Shown: piece after piece, positions 25,698-34,967 of the stretch
How the letters are laid out: each line of letters starts with the position of its first letter
Numbering within the stretch: position 1 is the stretch's first letter
Source of the DNA: Saprospiraceae bacterium
GTDB taxonomy: Bacteria; Bacteroidota; Bacteroidia; Chitinophagales; Saprospiraceae
Assembly (NCBI GenBank): GCA_021298575.1
Contig: JAJTFM010000016.1
Span: 41,020-105,019 of the forward strand
Reading direction: 5' to 3'
Length of the DNA: 64,000 bases
The notes under the pieces: generated by a model
Database searches by the model: none
The model's input: only the letters and a program-made list of their open reading frames with translations
What the model was told of the DNA's origin: nothing
Program-made: the position numbers and the translations under genes

Positions 25698-26384
25698 TTA
25701 TGTCCAAAACACAGAAAGCAGGATGTACAAAACGATGATCGCTGTGAGTGCCAGTTCTTTCAACAGCAAAAACAGGATAACAAACAGCAAAATGAATGCC
25801 GCATTGACGGCATTGCTCTTCCAGTCTGTACTCTTTATTTTCATCCCGAACATGGGTATTTCACTGATCAGCAGCGCACAAAGCACAACAACAAGCAGGT
25901 ACAGCATCCACGGATTGCCCGAAATGATACCCGCCATACCAAACCGGTCGTGATGCACCGAGAGGGCCAGTCCGAGTACCAGCACGGTGCTTGCCGGCGT
26001 ACTCAGGCCCAGGAAATAATGCGTTTGCCGCGTGTCAAGGTTGAATTTGCCCAGCCTGAGTCCGGAAAACGCCGACAACACAAAGGCGGGCAGTGCCGCT
26101 GTCACGACGCCCGTTTCCCCGACTCCGCTACCGCTCAGCATCTGATAAATCATTGCCCCGGGTACTACCCCGAAACTGACCACATCTGCCAGCGAATCCA
26201 GTTCCTTGCCCAGCGGCGAACTTACTTTCAATGCCCGTGCCGCCATACCGTCGAGGTAGTCGAACACAAAACTGGCTGCTGTGAACCACGCGGCAGTTTC
26301 CGGCTGCCAGTACAGGGTGTACAGCAGCGCGCAGCAACCGCAGAAGAGGTTGGCCAGTGTGAGTGCATTGGGTAGTTGACGCAT
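25698..26384 (-). CDS. pssA: CDP-diacylglycerol-serine O-phosphatidyltransferase
   Basis: 228 aa, an integral membrane protein of the CDP-alcohol phosphatidyltransferase family. The catalytic motif D-G-x2-A-R-x8-G-x3-D-x3-D is complete in FDYLDGMAARALKVSSPLGK followed by ELDSLAD. The start MRQLPNALTLANLFCGCCALL matches bacterial type II PssA. It makes phosphatidylserine, the precursor of phosphatidylethanolamine. It is spaced 15 bp from both neighbours, in an operon with aspS and purS. Confidence 0.95.
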   Translation of the reverse strand: MRQLPNALTLANLFCGCCALLYTLYWQPETAAWFTAASFVFDYLDGMAARALKVSSPLGKELDSLADVVSFGVVPGAMIYQMLSGSGVGETGVVTAALPAFVLSAFSGLRLGKFNLDTRQTHYFLGLSTPASTVLVLGLALSVHHDRFGMAGIISGNPWMLYLLVVVLCALLISEIPMFGMKIKSTDWKSNAVNAAFILLFVILFLLLKELALTAIIVLYILLSVFWT

Positions 26385-26397
26385 TATATATGGTGTC

Positions 26398-28093
26398 TTA
26401 CTGTTTGTCGGCTACCACGCGGATACCCAGTTCTTCCAGTTGCGACAGTTTGATCGAATCCGGTGCGTCAATCATCATATCGCGTCCCTGGTTGTTCTTG
26501 GGGAAGGCGATGAAGTCGCGGATGGAGTTGGCGCCGTTCATCACGGCATTCAGGCGGTCGAAACCGAAGGCAATACCTCCGTGCGGCGGCGCTCCGAACT
26601 CGAAGGCGCCGAGCAGGAATCCAAACTGTGCCTCCGCTTCCTCCGGAGTGAAGCCCAGCAGCCTGAAGTTGCGGGCCTGCAGATCGCGGTCGTGAATACG
26701 TATGGAGCCACCACCGATTTCAACACCGTTCAGCACAAGGTCGTACGCGTCGGCGCGCATGGACTTGAGCAGGGTGTGGTCGTGGCTCTCCATTTTCACA
26801 ATATCGTCGGGTTTGGGCGAAGTGAACGGGTGGTGCATGGCGAAGAAGCGATTGGCCTCTTCGTCCCACTCGAGCAGGGGGAAATCAACCACCCACAGCG
26901 GACAGAATTTCTGCGGATCGCGCAGACCGAGCCGCGAACCCATCTCCAGACGGAGTTCGCAGAGTTGCTTGCGGGTTTTTTCGTCTTCACCGCAGAGAAT
27001 CAGCAGCATGTCGCCGGGTTTGGCGCCGGCTCTTTCGAGCCATACCTGCTGCTCTTCGGCGGAGTAAAACTTGTCAACCGATGATTTGACTGATCCATCG
27101 GCCTCGAATTTCACATAAACCAGTCCTTTGGCACCTATTTGCGGACGTTTTATCCACTCGGTCAGTTCATCAATCTGTTTGCGGGAATATTCGGCACAGC
27201 CGGCTGCATTAATAGCAATAACGGATTCAGCGCTGTCAAACACCACAAAACCCTTTCCTTTGGCCACATCGGTCAGGTCGCAGAACTCCATGCCGAAGCG
27301 GGTATCGGGCTTGTCGGAACCGTAGCGGAGCATGGCCTCGTCGTAAGTCATGCGCGGGAAGTCGGACAGTTCGATACCGAGTGCCGAACGGAACAGGTGT
27401 TTGGTGAGTCCTTCGAACATATTCAGGATATCTTCCTGGTGTACAAAAGACATTTCACAGTCAATCTGCGTGAACTCCGGCTGTCGGTCGGCGCGCAAAT
27501 CCTCGTCGCGGAAGCATTTCACAATCTGGAAATACTTGTCGAAACCAGCCACCATGAGGATTTGTTTGAACGTCTGCGGCGATTGCGGCAGCGCATAAAA
27601 CTGTCCTTTATTCATGCGGCTCGGCACCACGAAATCACGGGCGCCTTCCGGAGTACTTTTGATCAGGTTCGGCGTTTCCACCTCGATGAATCCCTGCTCG
27701 GCCAGGTATTTCCGGGTTTCAATCGCGAGATTGGAACGGAAAATCAGGTTTTTCTGCACGGCGTTTCTGCGCAGATCGAGGTAGCGATACTTCATCCGAA
27801 GGTCATCGCCGCCGTCGGTATCATCCTGGATAGTGAAGGGCGGTGTTTTGGAGGCCAATAACAGTTCCGGTGGCTTGCAGCACAAATTCGCGGCCGACGG
27901 AGCGGGCAATTTCAAACAGTTCGGGTGCCGTATAGTTCTCGTCGAAAACCAGCTGGGTGATGCCGTAGCGGTCGCGGAGGTCAATCCACAGCAGCGCGCC
28001 TTTGTCGCGTATGGTGGCGGCCCACCCGCTGAGTGTGACTTCCTGATTGAGGTTGGCGAGGCGGAGTTCTCCGCAGTTATGTGAACGGTACAT
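26398..28093 (-). pseudogene. aspS: Aspartyl-tRNA synthetase, frameshifted by an internal deletion
   Basis: The N-terminal 78 or so residues ([20 protein letters not shown] ... [14 protein letters not shown]) are read from ATG 28093 and are a normal AspS anticodon-binding OB fold. Near 27855 the frame changes. The rest ([58 protein letters not shown]) continues in another frame to the stop at 26398. About 25 residues that normally link the two parts (ERxSKNxxxPTG... VLN region) are absent. AspS is essential, so this is either a sequence or assembly error or the cell has another copy. All catalytic-domain motifs are intact. Confidence 0.85.
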
Positions 28094-28116
28094 AATTAAA
28101 GGTGTGTAAAGAGCGG

Positions 28117-28124
28117 CAAAGGTA
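28117..28124 (-). promoter_or_regulatory. -7 element for the aspS operon
   Basis: TACCTTTG (then C) on the minus strand, 24 nt before the aspS ATG, matching TAnnTTTG. Confidence 0.55.
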
Positions 28125-28299
28125 CCATGATTCCTCCGATTATTTGTTCAAGAATGAAAGTCATCGAAAACCAGTGCCCGGCCCGGCGACTGCTCCCCGC
28201 GCACCATCTTTTGTATGGCAAAGGCGGATTGATTCTTACCCCCCGGCCCTCAAGTGTTTTTTCTCCAAATCGGGCACGAATTTTGTGGTTGATTTTACA

Positions 28300-28810
28300 G
28301 GATATCAAGTTAAAACAATTTTTCCAGACCGGATAGTGCGTTTTTTACATACATAAAGCCCGATTTCATCCGATTTAAATATCTTTCAAGTATTATATCA
28401 TTCATTATGAGCCATTTACAGGCCAATATTTTTTGTTTTAAAAGATGCCAACATGCCAATTTTATTCAATTCGTAAATACAACAAAATCAACATATTAAC
28501 TTATTCAAAATGTGGATATCCTGTGTGGATAAGTGCTCTGGTTTCCACAGTTATCAACATCGGAACACCAGCACACCCGAACAATTCCGCCAGCCTGTTA
28601 ACAACCACCGCTTTACAAACACTTATTCACATTCGCTGTTCTTGTGAAAAGACAAACAGCCGTTTTGCCAATAGTTATCCACGTCGGTGTGCATAAACCT
28701 CTAACTCATTGATCAGGCGGGGAATTCTCCGGGGGATAATATGTGGATAAAACGGGTAACTTGTCTGAGTAAACGGTTGCTGCTGTTGAGTTACAGGGTT
28801 TTCCACAAAT
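28300..28810. other. Candidate chromosomal replication origin (oriC)
   Basis: About 840 bp between aspS and heme A synthase contain no gene. Two exact DnaA boxes (TTATCCACA in reverse) lie at 28524-28532 and 28742-28750. TTATTCACA, which fits TTATNCACA, lies at 28623-28631. One-mismatch boxes are at 28511-28519, 28551-28559, 28675-28683 and 28799-28807. An AT-rich stretch at about 28300-28510 could be the unwinding element. Genes to the left are almost all on the minus strand and the first ones to the right are on plus, as expected for divergent replichores. dnaA itself is not in the window. Confidence 0.75.
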
Positions 28811-28908
28811 CCACAGCCCTGATGATGGCCGCAGGCCTTTAATTTTTAAACTATCTAAAATTCATTGAACAAAGGTTGCTTGTGGGGAAACTTCAAAACC
28901 GGATGCAC

Positions 28909-28916
28909 TACTTTTG
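28909..28916 (+). promoter_or_regulatory. -7 element for heme A synthase
   Basis: TACTTTTG, 16 nt before the ATG at 28933. It implies a very short leader. Confidence 0.5.
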
Positions 28917-28932
28917 TTTCAAAAAAAAGAAC

Positions 28933-30021
28933 ATGTCCTCTCGTACTTTCGCATGGGCTCTGCCCGACCGGATTCCGGGTATTGTAAAAATATGGCTCGT
29001 TACCGGCCTCGTCATGATTTTTATGCAAATAGTTATCGGCGGCGTTACCAGGCTCACCGGAAGCGGATTGAGTATTACCCGCTGGGAAATCGTGACAGGC
29101 GCTATTCCTCCGCTCAACGATGCCGACTGGGTATCCGAGTTTGAACTGTACCGGCAAACACCGCAATACCACAAAATCAACAAGGGTATGTCGCTGGATG
29201 AGTTTAAATTCATTTACTTCTGGGAGTATTTCCACAGGCTATGGGCCAGGCTCATGTTTTTCGTTTTTATCATTCCTTTCCCGATCTTTCTCTGGCGGGG
29301 TATGCTCACCCGGGAACTACGGAACTGGCTGATTGCTGTCGTGCTGCTTGCCGGACTCGAGGGTTTCTTCGGCTGGATTATGGTAGCAAGCGGTTTGCGC
29401 GAACGGCCATGGGTGAATGCCTACAACCTTACGCTGCATTTGTGTATGGGGGTAATCATTTTTTGCACCCTGCTCTGGACTGCTTTCATCGCCTTCAGGC
29501 CCGGTCCGAGGGTACTCGGAGTACCTTCCGGAAATAAATTATCGGGTATTATGCTCGGTATTGCTTTTTTTCAGATTGCCCTCGGAGCCATGATGTCGGG
29601 TGCAAAAGCCGGGCTTTTTTATCCCACCTGGCCCGATATGCGGGGTGAATATTTACCTGCCTTGCTGCTGGATCCAGGACACTGGCAATTGAGCAGTTTC
29701 CTGGAATATGATACCAATCCGTTCATGCCGGCACTCATTCAGTTTCTGCACAGAAATACGGCTTACATACTGACAATCATTGTTTTGTGGTTTTCATGGA
29801 AGGGGTTGAGAACCCCCGGAGCATCTGCCGACAGAGGCTTCTGGTCACTCCTGCTCGGATTGCTCGCTGTTCAGATAACGCTTGGTGTTGTCACACTTGT
29901 TAATTGTATCGGTTCCGTACCTGTTGACCTCGGGGTTTACCATCAGGCATGTGCCGTTTTACTAATCGGAGTGATACTTTGGTCATTTTACCGAACAAGT
30001 GAAAGAGCAAAGTCTGTGTGA
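28933..30021 (+). CDS. ctaA: Heme A synthase (COX15/CtaA)
   Basis: 362 aa from ATG 28933 (MSSRTFAWALPDR). Eight membrane helices carry the COX15 signatures GGVTRLTGSGLSITRWEIVTG, the heme-ligand histidine in YFWEYFHRLWARL, TLHL, QFLHRNTAY and VYHQACAVLL. The enzyme oxidises heme O to heme A for aa3-type cytochrome oxidase. It resembles the longer alphaproteobacterial/mitochondrial COX15 type (KGMSLDEFKFIYF). It is the first gene to the right of the proposed origin. Confidence 0.95.
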   Translation: MSSRTFAWALPDRIPGIVKIWLVTGLVMIFMQIVIGGVTRLTGSGLSITRWEIVTGAIPPLNDADWVSEFELYRQTPQYHKINKGMSLDEFKFIYFWEYFHRLWARLMFFVFIIPFPIFLWRGMLTRELRNWLIAVVLLAGLEGFFGWIMVASGLRERPWVNAYNLTLHLCMGVIIFCTLLWTAFIAFRPGPRVLGVPSGNKLSGIMLGIAFFQIALGAMMSGAKAGLFYPTWPDMRGEYLPALLLDPGHWQLSSFLEYDTNPFMPALIQFLHRNTAYILTIIVLWFSWKGLRTPGASADRGFWSLLLGLLAVQITLGVVTLVNCIGSVPVDLGVYHQACAVLLIGVILWSFYRTSERAKSV

Positions 30022-30038
30022 TTATGAAAGGGTTTTCC

Positions 30039-30046
30039 TACTTTTG
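30039..30046 (+). promoter_or_regulatory. -7 element for the alpha/beta hydrolase
   Basis: TACTTTTG followed by C, 23 nt before the ATG at 30070. Confidence 0.5.
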
Positions 30047-30069
30047 CCCATTCACTCGAACCATCACTC

Positions 30070-30849
30070 ATGGATTTACACATCAAAGAAGAACATGGGT
30101 TCCGATATATAGAATCGGGAGGTAGCGGAGAAACCCTCATGCTTCTTCACGGCCTTTTCGGAGCACTCAGCAATTTTCAGGGAATTATCGGGAAATTCGC
30201 TGACAAGTACAATGTAGTCGTGCCAATTCTGCCCATTTACGATCTGCCTATTTTTCAGGTCTCGGTGAGCGGACTGGTGGATGCAGTCTCCAGGTTCGTA
30301 GAGTTTAAAGGCTACGAAAAGGTCAATGTACTGGGTAACTCGCTTGGTGGACATATCGCGATCCTCTTCACCATTGCACACCCGGAAAAAGTTTCATCGC
30401 TTATACTGACAGGCAGTTCGGGTCTCTTCGAGAGCGCCTTCGGCAGTGCCTTTCCCAAACGGGGCGACTACGAATATATAAAAAACAAGACGGCTGAAAC
30501 ATTCTATGATCCTGCCGTGGCTTCCAAAGAACTGGTGGATGAAGTCTTTTCTATTGTAAATGACAGAGGAAAGGCTATCAGGGTAGTAGCAACAGCCAAG
30601 ACAGCTGTACGCCACAACGTGGGCGACAAGCTTTATCAGATCAAGGCACCAACGCTGCTGGTATGGGGAAAACAGGATACCATAACGCCACCCTTCGTTG
30701 CCGAAAAATTCCATGACCTGATAGAAAATTCGCAGTTGTTTTTTCTCGATCAGTGCGGACACGCTCCCATGATGGAGAAACCGGATGATTTCAATAACAT
30801 TCTCGAAAAATTCCTCAACGAAGTAACTGCCGAGAAATCAGTTTCCTGA
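30070..30849 (+). CDS. Alpha/beta-fold hydrolase
   Basis: 259 aa with the oxyanion motif LLHGLFGA, the nucleophile elbow LGNSLGGHI, the acid in VWGKQDTITP and the His in DQCGHAPMMEKP. This is a complete hydrolase triad in the order of MhpC/BioH-like enzymes. It has no signal peptide. Substrate unknown. It is followed by a terminator and stands alone. Confidence 0.9.
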   Translation: MDLHIKEEHGFRYIESGGSGETLMLLHGLFGALSNFQGIIGKFADKYNVVVPILPIYDLPIFQVSVSGLVDAVSRFVEFKGYEKVNVLGNSLGGHIAILFTIAHPEKVSSLILTGSSGLFESAFGSAFPKRGDYEYIKNKTAETFYDPAVASKELVDEVFSIVNDRGKAIRVVATAKTAVRHNVGDKLYQIKAPTLLVWGKQDTITPPFVAEKFHDLIENSQLFFLDQCGHAPMMEKPDDFNNILEKFLNEVTAEKSVS

Positions 30850-30879
30850 TTTGTGCAACCATTCTATTGTAATAGGCCC

Positions 30880-30912
30880 TGCCCACGCTGCTCCGGCAAC
30901 GTGGGCATTTTT
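30880..30912 (+). terminator. Hairpin terminator after the hydrolase
   Basis: TGCCCACGctGC / GCaaCGTGGGCA stem at 30880-30907 with a TCCG loop, followed by TTTTT. Confidence 0.8.
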
Positions 30913-30929
30913 ATAAACCGGATTTCATC

Positions 30930-32627
30930 ATGAAAAATATTGTTTTTTTCCTCTCTCTCTTCCTGATTTCATGTTCACAGACTGAAAAAACACACGCCGA
31001 TCTCATCCTGAAAAACGGCCGATTCTTCACAGCAGATGAAAATTACCAGCAGATTACAGCCGTTGCCGTTTCTGCCGATACTATCCTTGCCCTGGGTAGT
31101 GACAACGATATTCTCAAATATGCAGACGATAATACCCGGATTATTGATCTCGATGGGGCCTTCGCCATGCCGGGCTTCATCGAAGGGCATGGTCACTTCC
31201 TGAGTCTGGGAGAAAGTATTCAGAATTTAAATCTTTTGCACACTACAAGCTGGCAGCAAGTAGTAGAAATGGTTGAATCAAAAGTACAATCAGCACAACC
31301 CGGCGAATGGATAGAAGGAAGGGGCTGGCATCAGGAAAAATGGAATCAGGATCCTGGCATCACTGTGAACGGCTATCCTTATCACGATGCACTGAGTGCA
31401 GTGACGTCAGATAACCCGGTAGTACTGTACCATGCCAGTGGTCACGGTCTCATCGCAAATGCTGCCGCTATGAAACTGGCCGGTATCTCCAGAGAAACTC
31501 CCGATCCTTCAGGTGGTCGTATTGTGCGTGATGTAAAAGGAAATGCCATCGGTGTTTTTGAGGAAAATGCAATGGCTCTTATAGACAAACCCTATTCTGA
31601 ATGGAAAAACAGGCGCCCTGAAAGCGAAAGACAAGCAGATTTGATTAAAACAGCAACTATTGCAGCCGAAAAATGCCTCAGCCTCGGTATCACGTCTTTC
31701 CAGGATGCCGCCAGCAGTTTGTGGGAACTCCGGCAACTGAGAACTATGGCTGAATCAGGAAAATTGTCTGTAAGACTTTGGGCCATGATTTTTCAACCCT
31801 CGAAAAACGAATTTCCTGAACTGAAAAACTATCCGCAAATAGGAATTGCCAGCGGGCATTTCACCTGTCGCGCGGTGAAGGCTTACTTCGATGGTGCACT
31901 CGGATCGTATGGCGCATGGCTCCTGAATGAATACAGCGACAAACCCGGATTTACCGGACAAAATACCACTCCAACTGATACCATCAGAATGCTCGCCAAA
32001 GCCTGTCTGGATAATAACCTCCAGCTGTGTGTACACGCTATCGGCGATCGGGCAAACAGGGAAGTACTCGATATTTACGAAAGTACATTCAATACTACAG
32101 GTAAAAAAGGCGACCGCTGGAGAATTGAACATGCCCAGCATATTGATACGGCCGATATCCCGCGTTTCGGTCGTTTGGGAGTAATCGCCGCGATGCAGGC
32201 AATTCACTGTACCAGCGATGCACCCTTTGTCGTAAAGCGACTCGGCGAACATCGCGCGCGAACAGGTGCCTACGCATGGAGAAGTCTGCTCGATTCCGGC
32301 GCACGTATTGCCAACGGAACAGATACGCCGGTAGAGGAGGCAGATCCGTTACCATGCCTGTATGCTTCCATCACCCGTAAAAGAACAGATACCGGACTCG
32401 AATTTTATCCTGAACAATCCATGACCAGAAAGGAAGCCCTGCTTTCATACACACTTTGGAACGCTTACGCCGCATTCGAGGAAAATGAAAAAGGGTCTCT
32501 GACCCCAGGCAAACTTGCAGACATAGTTGTTCTGTCGGAAAATCTGCTCGAATGTACACCTGAAACCCTTCTGAAGGCCGAAGTTCTGAAAACAATAGTG
32601 GGGGGCAAAGTAGTTTTCCAGCGCTGA
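30930..32627 (+). CDS. Amidohydrolase-3 (YtcJ-like) lipoprotein
   Basis: 565 aa. A lipoprotein signal (MKNIVFFLSLFLISCSQ, lipobox LISC) is followed by the amidohydrolase fold: metal-binding GFIEGHGHFLSLGE, a YtcJ-type insertion (GWHQEKWNQ), LCVHAIGDRANRE, RIEHAQHID and NGTDTPVEEADPL. It ends LTPGKLADIVVLS. It likely hydrolyses N-acyl or amide substrates at the cell envelope; the substrate is unknown. Monocistronic by its flanks. Confidence 0.92.
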   Translation: MKNIVFFLSLFLISCSQTEKTHADLILKNGRFFTADENYQQITAVAVSADTILALGSDNDILKYADDNTRIIDLDGAFAMPGFIEGHGHFLSLGESIQNLNLLHTTSWQQVVEMVESKVQSAQPGEWIEGRGWHQEKWNQDPGITVNGYPYHDALSAVTSDNPVVLYHASGHGLIANAAAMKLAGISRETPDPSGGRIVRDVKGNAIGVFEENAMALIDKPYSEWKNRRPESERQADLIKTATIAAEKCLSLGITSFQDAASSLWELRQLRTMAESGKLSVRLWAMIFQPSKNEFPELKNYPQIGIASGHFTCRAVKAYFDGALGSYGAWLLNEYSDKPGFTGQNTTPTDTIRMLAKACLDNNLQLCVHAIGDRANREVLDIYESTFNTTGKKGDRWRIEHAQHIDTADIPRFGRLGVIAAMQAIHCTSDAPFVVKRLGEHRARTGAYAWRSLLDSGARIANGTDTPVEEADPLPCLYASITRKRTDTGLEFYPEQSMTRKEALLSYTLWNAYAAFEENEKGSLTPGKLADIVVLSENLLECTPETLLKAEVLKTIVGGKVVFQR

Positions 32628-32692
32628 TTTGTATAAAATTGCTTTTATTAAGAAATTATTTGAAAATTTCAATGCAGATTAAAAGTAAAATC

Positions 32693-32700
32693 TACCTTTG
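32693..32700 (+). promoter_or_regulatory. -7 element for the DUF3276/PUR gene
   Basis: TACCTTTG, 45 nt before the GTG at 32746, with TTTG about 30 nt farther upstream. Confidence 0.5.
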
Positions 32701-32745
32701 TAGGCGACTGTTTAAAAAAATTCACTAACCAAACTTAATTGTAAA

Positions 32746-33414
32746 GTGGAATACGGGTACTTTAAAAAGCGAGATGGAAACTTCCGCGACCGGAATGACC
32801 GAAACGATCGGGGTGACAGAAATGACCGGAATGACCGAAACGACCGCGATCGCGGATCAAATAGTGGTGGCGGCTATGGCGACCGGGGCGGCTTCCGTGA
32901 CCGCGGTAACAATAGCGGCGGTGGCTATGGTGGCGGCGGCGGCGGTTTTCAGCGCGGCGGCGGTGGCGGTGGCTTCCGCGACCGCGGTAACAACTTTGGC
33001 GACAGAGATAATCGCCGTTTCGATCGCGACCGCGAACGGGGCGATGCTGAAGAAAGTGTATTTTCCAAAAAAGTACGCGCTGGCAAGCGCCGCACGTACT
33101 TCCTTGATGTACGCAAAACAAAAGGTGAAGACTTTTTTATCACCATCACAGAAAGTACTAAAAGAGAAGATGGATTCGGATACCGTCGTCATAAAATCTT
33201 TTTGTACAAGGAAGATTTCAACCGATTTGTCGCTTCTCTAAATGAAGTGGTTGATCATGTTAAAAATGACCTGATGCCAGACTTCGACTACGAGGAATTC
33301 GATCGCCGTCAGGCCGAATGGGAAAGTCAGAACCGCGATGAAGAAGAAGAAGAAGACCGCCAGGATGACAGCAAAAATGTCAAAAATGATGCGGAAGATG
33401 ATGTAAACTGGTGA
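32746..33414 (+). CDS. PUR-family (DUF3276) nucleic-acid-binding protein with RGG/RND repeats
   Basis: 222 aa from GTG 32746. Residues about 10-100 are a low-complexity tract of DRND units and GGYGGGGGG/FRDRG blocks, likely disordered and RNA-binding. A PUR-alpha-like DUF3276 domain follows at about 100-175 (VFSKKVRAGKRRTYFLDVRK, DFFITITES, HKIFLYKEDFNRF). The C-terminus is very acidic (EEEEEDRQDD). The PUR domain binds single-stranded nucleic acid. DUF3276 proteins are found across Bacteroidota, but this long repeat N-terminus is unusual. Confidence 0.85.
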   Translation: MEYGYFKKRDGNFRDRNDRNDRGDRNDRNDRNDRDRGSNSGGGYGDRGGFRDRGNNSGGGYGGGGGGFQRGGGGGGFRDRGNNFGDRDNRRFDRDRERGDAEESVFSKKVRAGKRRTYFLDVRKTKGEDFFITITESTKREDGFGYRRHKIFLYKEDFNRFVASLNEVVDHVKNDLMPDFDYEEFDRRQAEWESQNRDEEEEEDRQDDSKNVKNDAEDDVNW

Positions 33415-33447
33415 ACTTGAACCACCAGCAATAAACAGCAGATGACG

Positions 33448-33500
33448 GAGCTGAAATGCAGGTTGTAACGCTTGATACACCCGTGTTTCAGCTCTTTTTT
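33448..33500 (+). terminator. Terminator after the PUR-family gene
   Basis: GAGCTGAAA (33448-33456) pairs with TTTCAGCTC (33486-33494), followed by TTTTTTG. The loop is long, about 29 nt. Confidence 0.6.
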
Positions 33501-33564
33501 GTAATAATAAGTAAAATCACCTAATTATAGCAAATTAATCAATAAAATCAATCCTTTACTGGTT

Positions 33565-33572
33565 TATCTTTG
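33565..33572 (+). promoter_or_regulatory. -7 element for citrate synthase
   Basis: TATCTTTG followed by C, 36 nt before the ATG at 33608. Confidence 0.55.
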
Positions 33573-33607
33573 CAAATCTTTCGCCCAAACGCATTTAATA
33601 TCGGTTC

Positions 33608-34915
33608 ATGGATCAGTTAAAACAATTATTCTACGAGAAATCCCAGCAAACAGCCAACGAAGTAAAAGAACTTCTGAAGGTACACGGAAACACCAGGGTT
33701 GACGATGTAAATTTGGATCAGGTGTACGGCGGTATGCGCGACATCACCTGTATGATCTGGGAACCTTCACTCCTCGACTCTGAAGAAGGAATCAGATTCC
33801 GCGGGTACTCTATCCCCGAACTCAGAGAAAAACTTCCTCACGCTCCCAATAGTAAGGAACCACTGCCAGAAGGACTGTTCTGGCTGATGCTGGTCGGTGA
33901 AATTCCTACCGGAGAACAGGTAAAATGGATTACCGATAACTGGGTGCAACGCTCCAATATCCCCGACTACGTATTCCGCACCATAGACGCGCTGCCCGTT
34001 GATACGCACCCCATGACTCAATTCTCTGTGGGCATTCTGGCAATGCAGAAAACTTCTGTTTTCGCTCAGAAATACGCAGCCGGTATGAAAAAATCGGATT
34101 ACTGGGATGCTACCTATGAAGATTCAATGAATCTCATAGCTCGCCTCCCTCGTATTGCAGCGTACATTTTCCGTCGTATTTACCACAACAACGACCATGT
34201 ACTGCCCGATATATCGCTCGACTGGGGCGGTAACTTCGCACACATGCTCGGTTATAACGATCAGGGATTCAGGGAGTATATCCGACTGTTCCTCACTATT
34301 CACGCCGATCACGAAGGTGGAAATGCATCAGCACACACAACGCACCTCGTCGGTTCAACGCTCAGCGACCCTTACTTGTCATTCAGCGCAGCAATGAATG
34401 CACTGGCCGGACCGCTCCACGGACTGGCTAATCAGGAGGTTATCCGCTGGATCCAGAAAATGGTGGAAACTATCGGAACATCGAAACCAACCAAAGATCA
34501 GATTGCAACTTATGTGAAAAGCACGCTGGACAGCGGAAGGGTTGTTCCGGGCTACGGCCACGCCGTACTGCGCAAACCGGACCCGCGATATATGGCCCAA
34601 AAGCATTTCTGCGAGGAAAACATCAAAGATGATGATCTGGTAAATATCGTCTGGAATATCTTTGAAGTAGTACCACCAATCCTGAGCAGTCTGGGCAAAG
34701 TGAAAAATCCGTGGCCTAATGTTGATGCGCACAGTGGCGCCGTGCTTCTGCACTACGGAATGAAGGAATACAACTACTACACAGTGATATTCGGTGTGAG
34801 CCGTGCGCTTGGCGTACTGGCTGCCCAGTGCTGGAGCAGGGCGCTCGGTCTTCCGCTTGAAAGACCAAAGTCTGTCACTACTGAATGGGTAAAACAGTAT
34901 CTCTCCGACAAATAA
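33608..34915 (+). CDS. gltA: Citrate synthase (eukaryote-like type)
   Basis: 435 aa. The catalytic residues are the histidines in GPLHGLANQEV and PGYGHAVLRKPDPRY and the Asp in NVDAHSGAVL. The opening (MDQLKQLFYEKSQQTANEVK) and GGMRDITCMIWEPSLLDSEEGIRFRG-type region resemble mitochondrial-type citrate synthases rather than the hexameric NADH-sensitive form of E. coli. It condenses acetyl-CoA with oxaloacetate at entry to the TCA cycle. Flanked by its own promoter motif and terminator. Confidence 0.95.
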   Translation: MDQLKQLFYEKSQQTANEVKELLKVHGNTRVDDVNLDQVYGGMRDITCMIWEPSLLDSEEGIRFRGYSIPELREKLPHAPNSKEPLPEGLFWLMLVGEIPTGEQVKWITDNWVQRSNIPDYVFRTIDALPVDTHPMTQFSVGILAMQKTSVFAQKYAAGMKKSDYWDATYEDSMNLIARLPRIAAYIFRRIYHNNDHVLPDISLDWGGNFAHMLGYNDQGFREYIRLFLTIHADHEGGNASAHTTHLVGSTLSDPYLSFSAAMNALAGPLHGLANQEVIRWIQKMVETIGTSKPTKDQIATYVKSTLDSGRVVPGYGHAVLRKPDPRYMAQKHFCEENIKDDDLVNIVWNIFEVVPPILSSLGKVKNPWPNVDAHSGAVLLHYGMKEYNYYTVIFGVSRALGVLAAQCWSRALGLPLERPKSVTTEWVKQYLSDK

Positions 34916-34930
34916 CTGTTGATTTCCGTA

Positions 34931-34967
34931 AAAAAAGGGCCGTACTCAATCTGAATACGGCCCTTTC
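34931..34967. terminator. Bidirectional terminator between gltA and scpA
   Basis: GGGCCGTACTCA (34937-34948) pairs with TGAATACGGCCC (34952-34963). It is flanked by AAAAAA on the left and TTT on the right, and serves both convergent genes. Confidence 0.8.

Noticed and set aside
32762..33241. Alternative frames in the PUR-family gene, rich in Ala/Thr or Arg/His
   Set aside because: These are shadows of the repetitive RND/GGYGG coding sequence; only the 32746 frame contains the DUF3276 domain.
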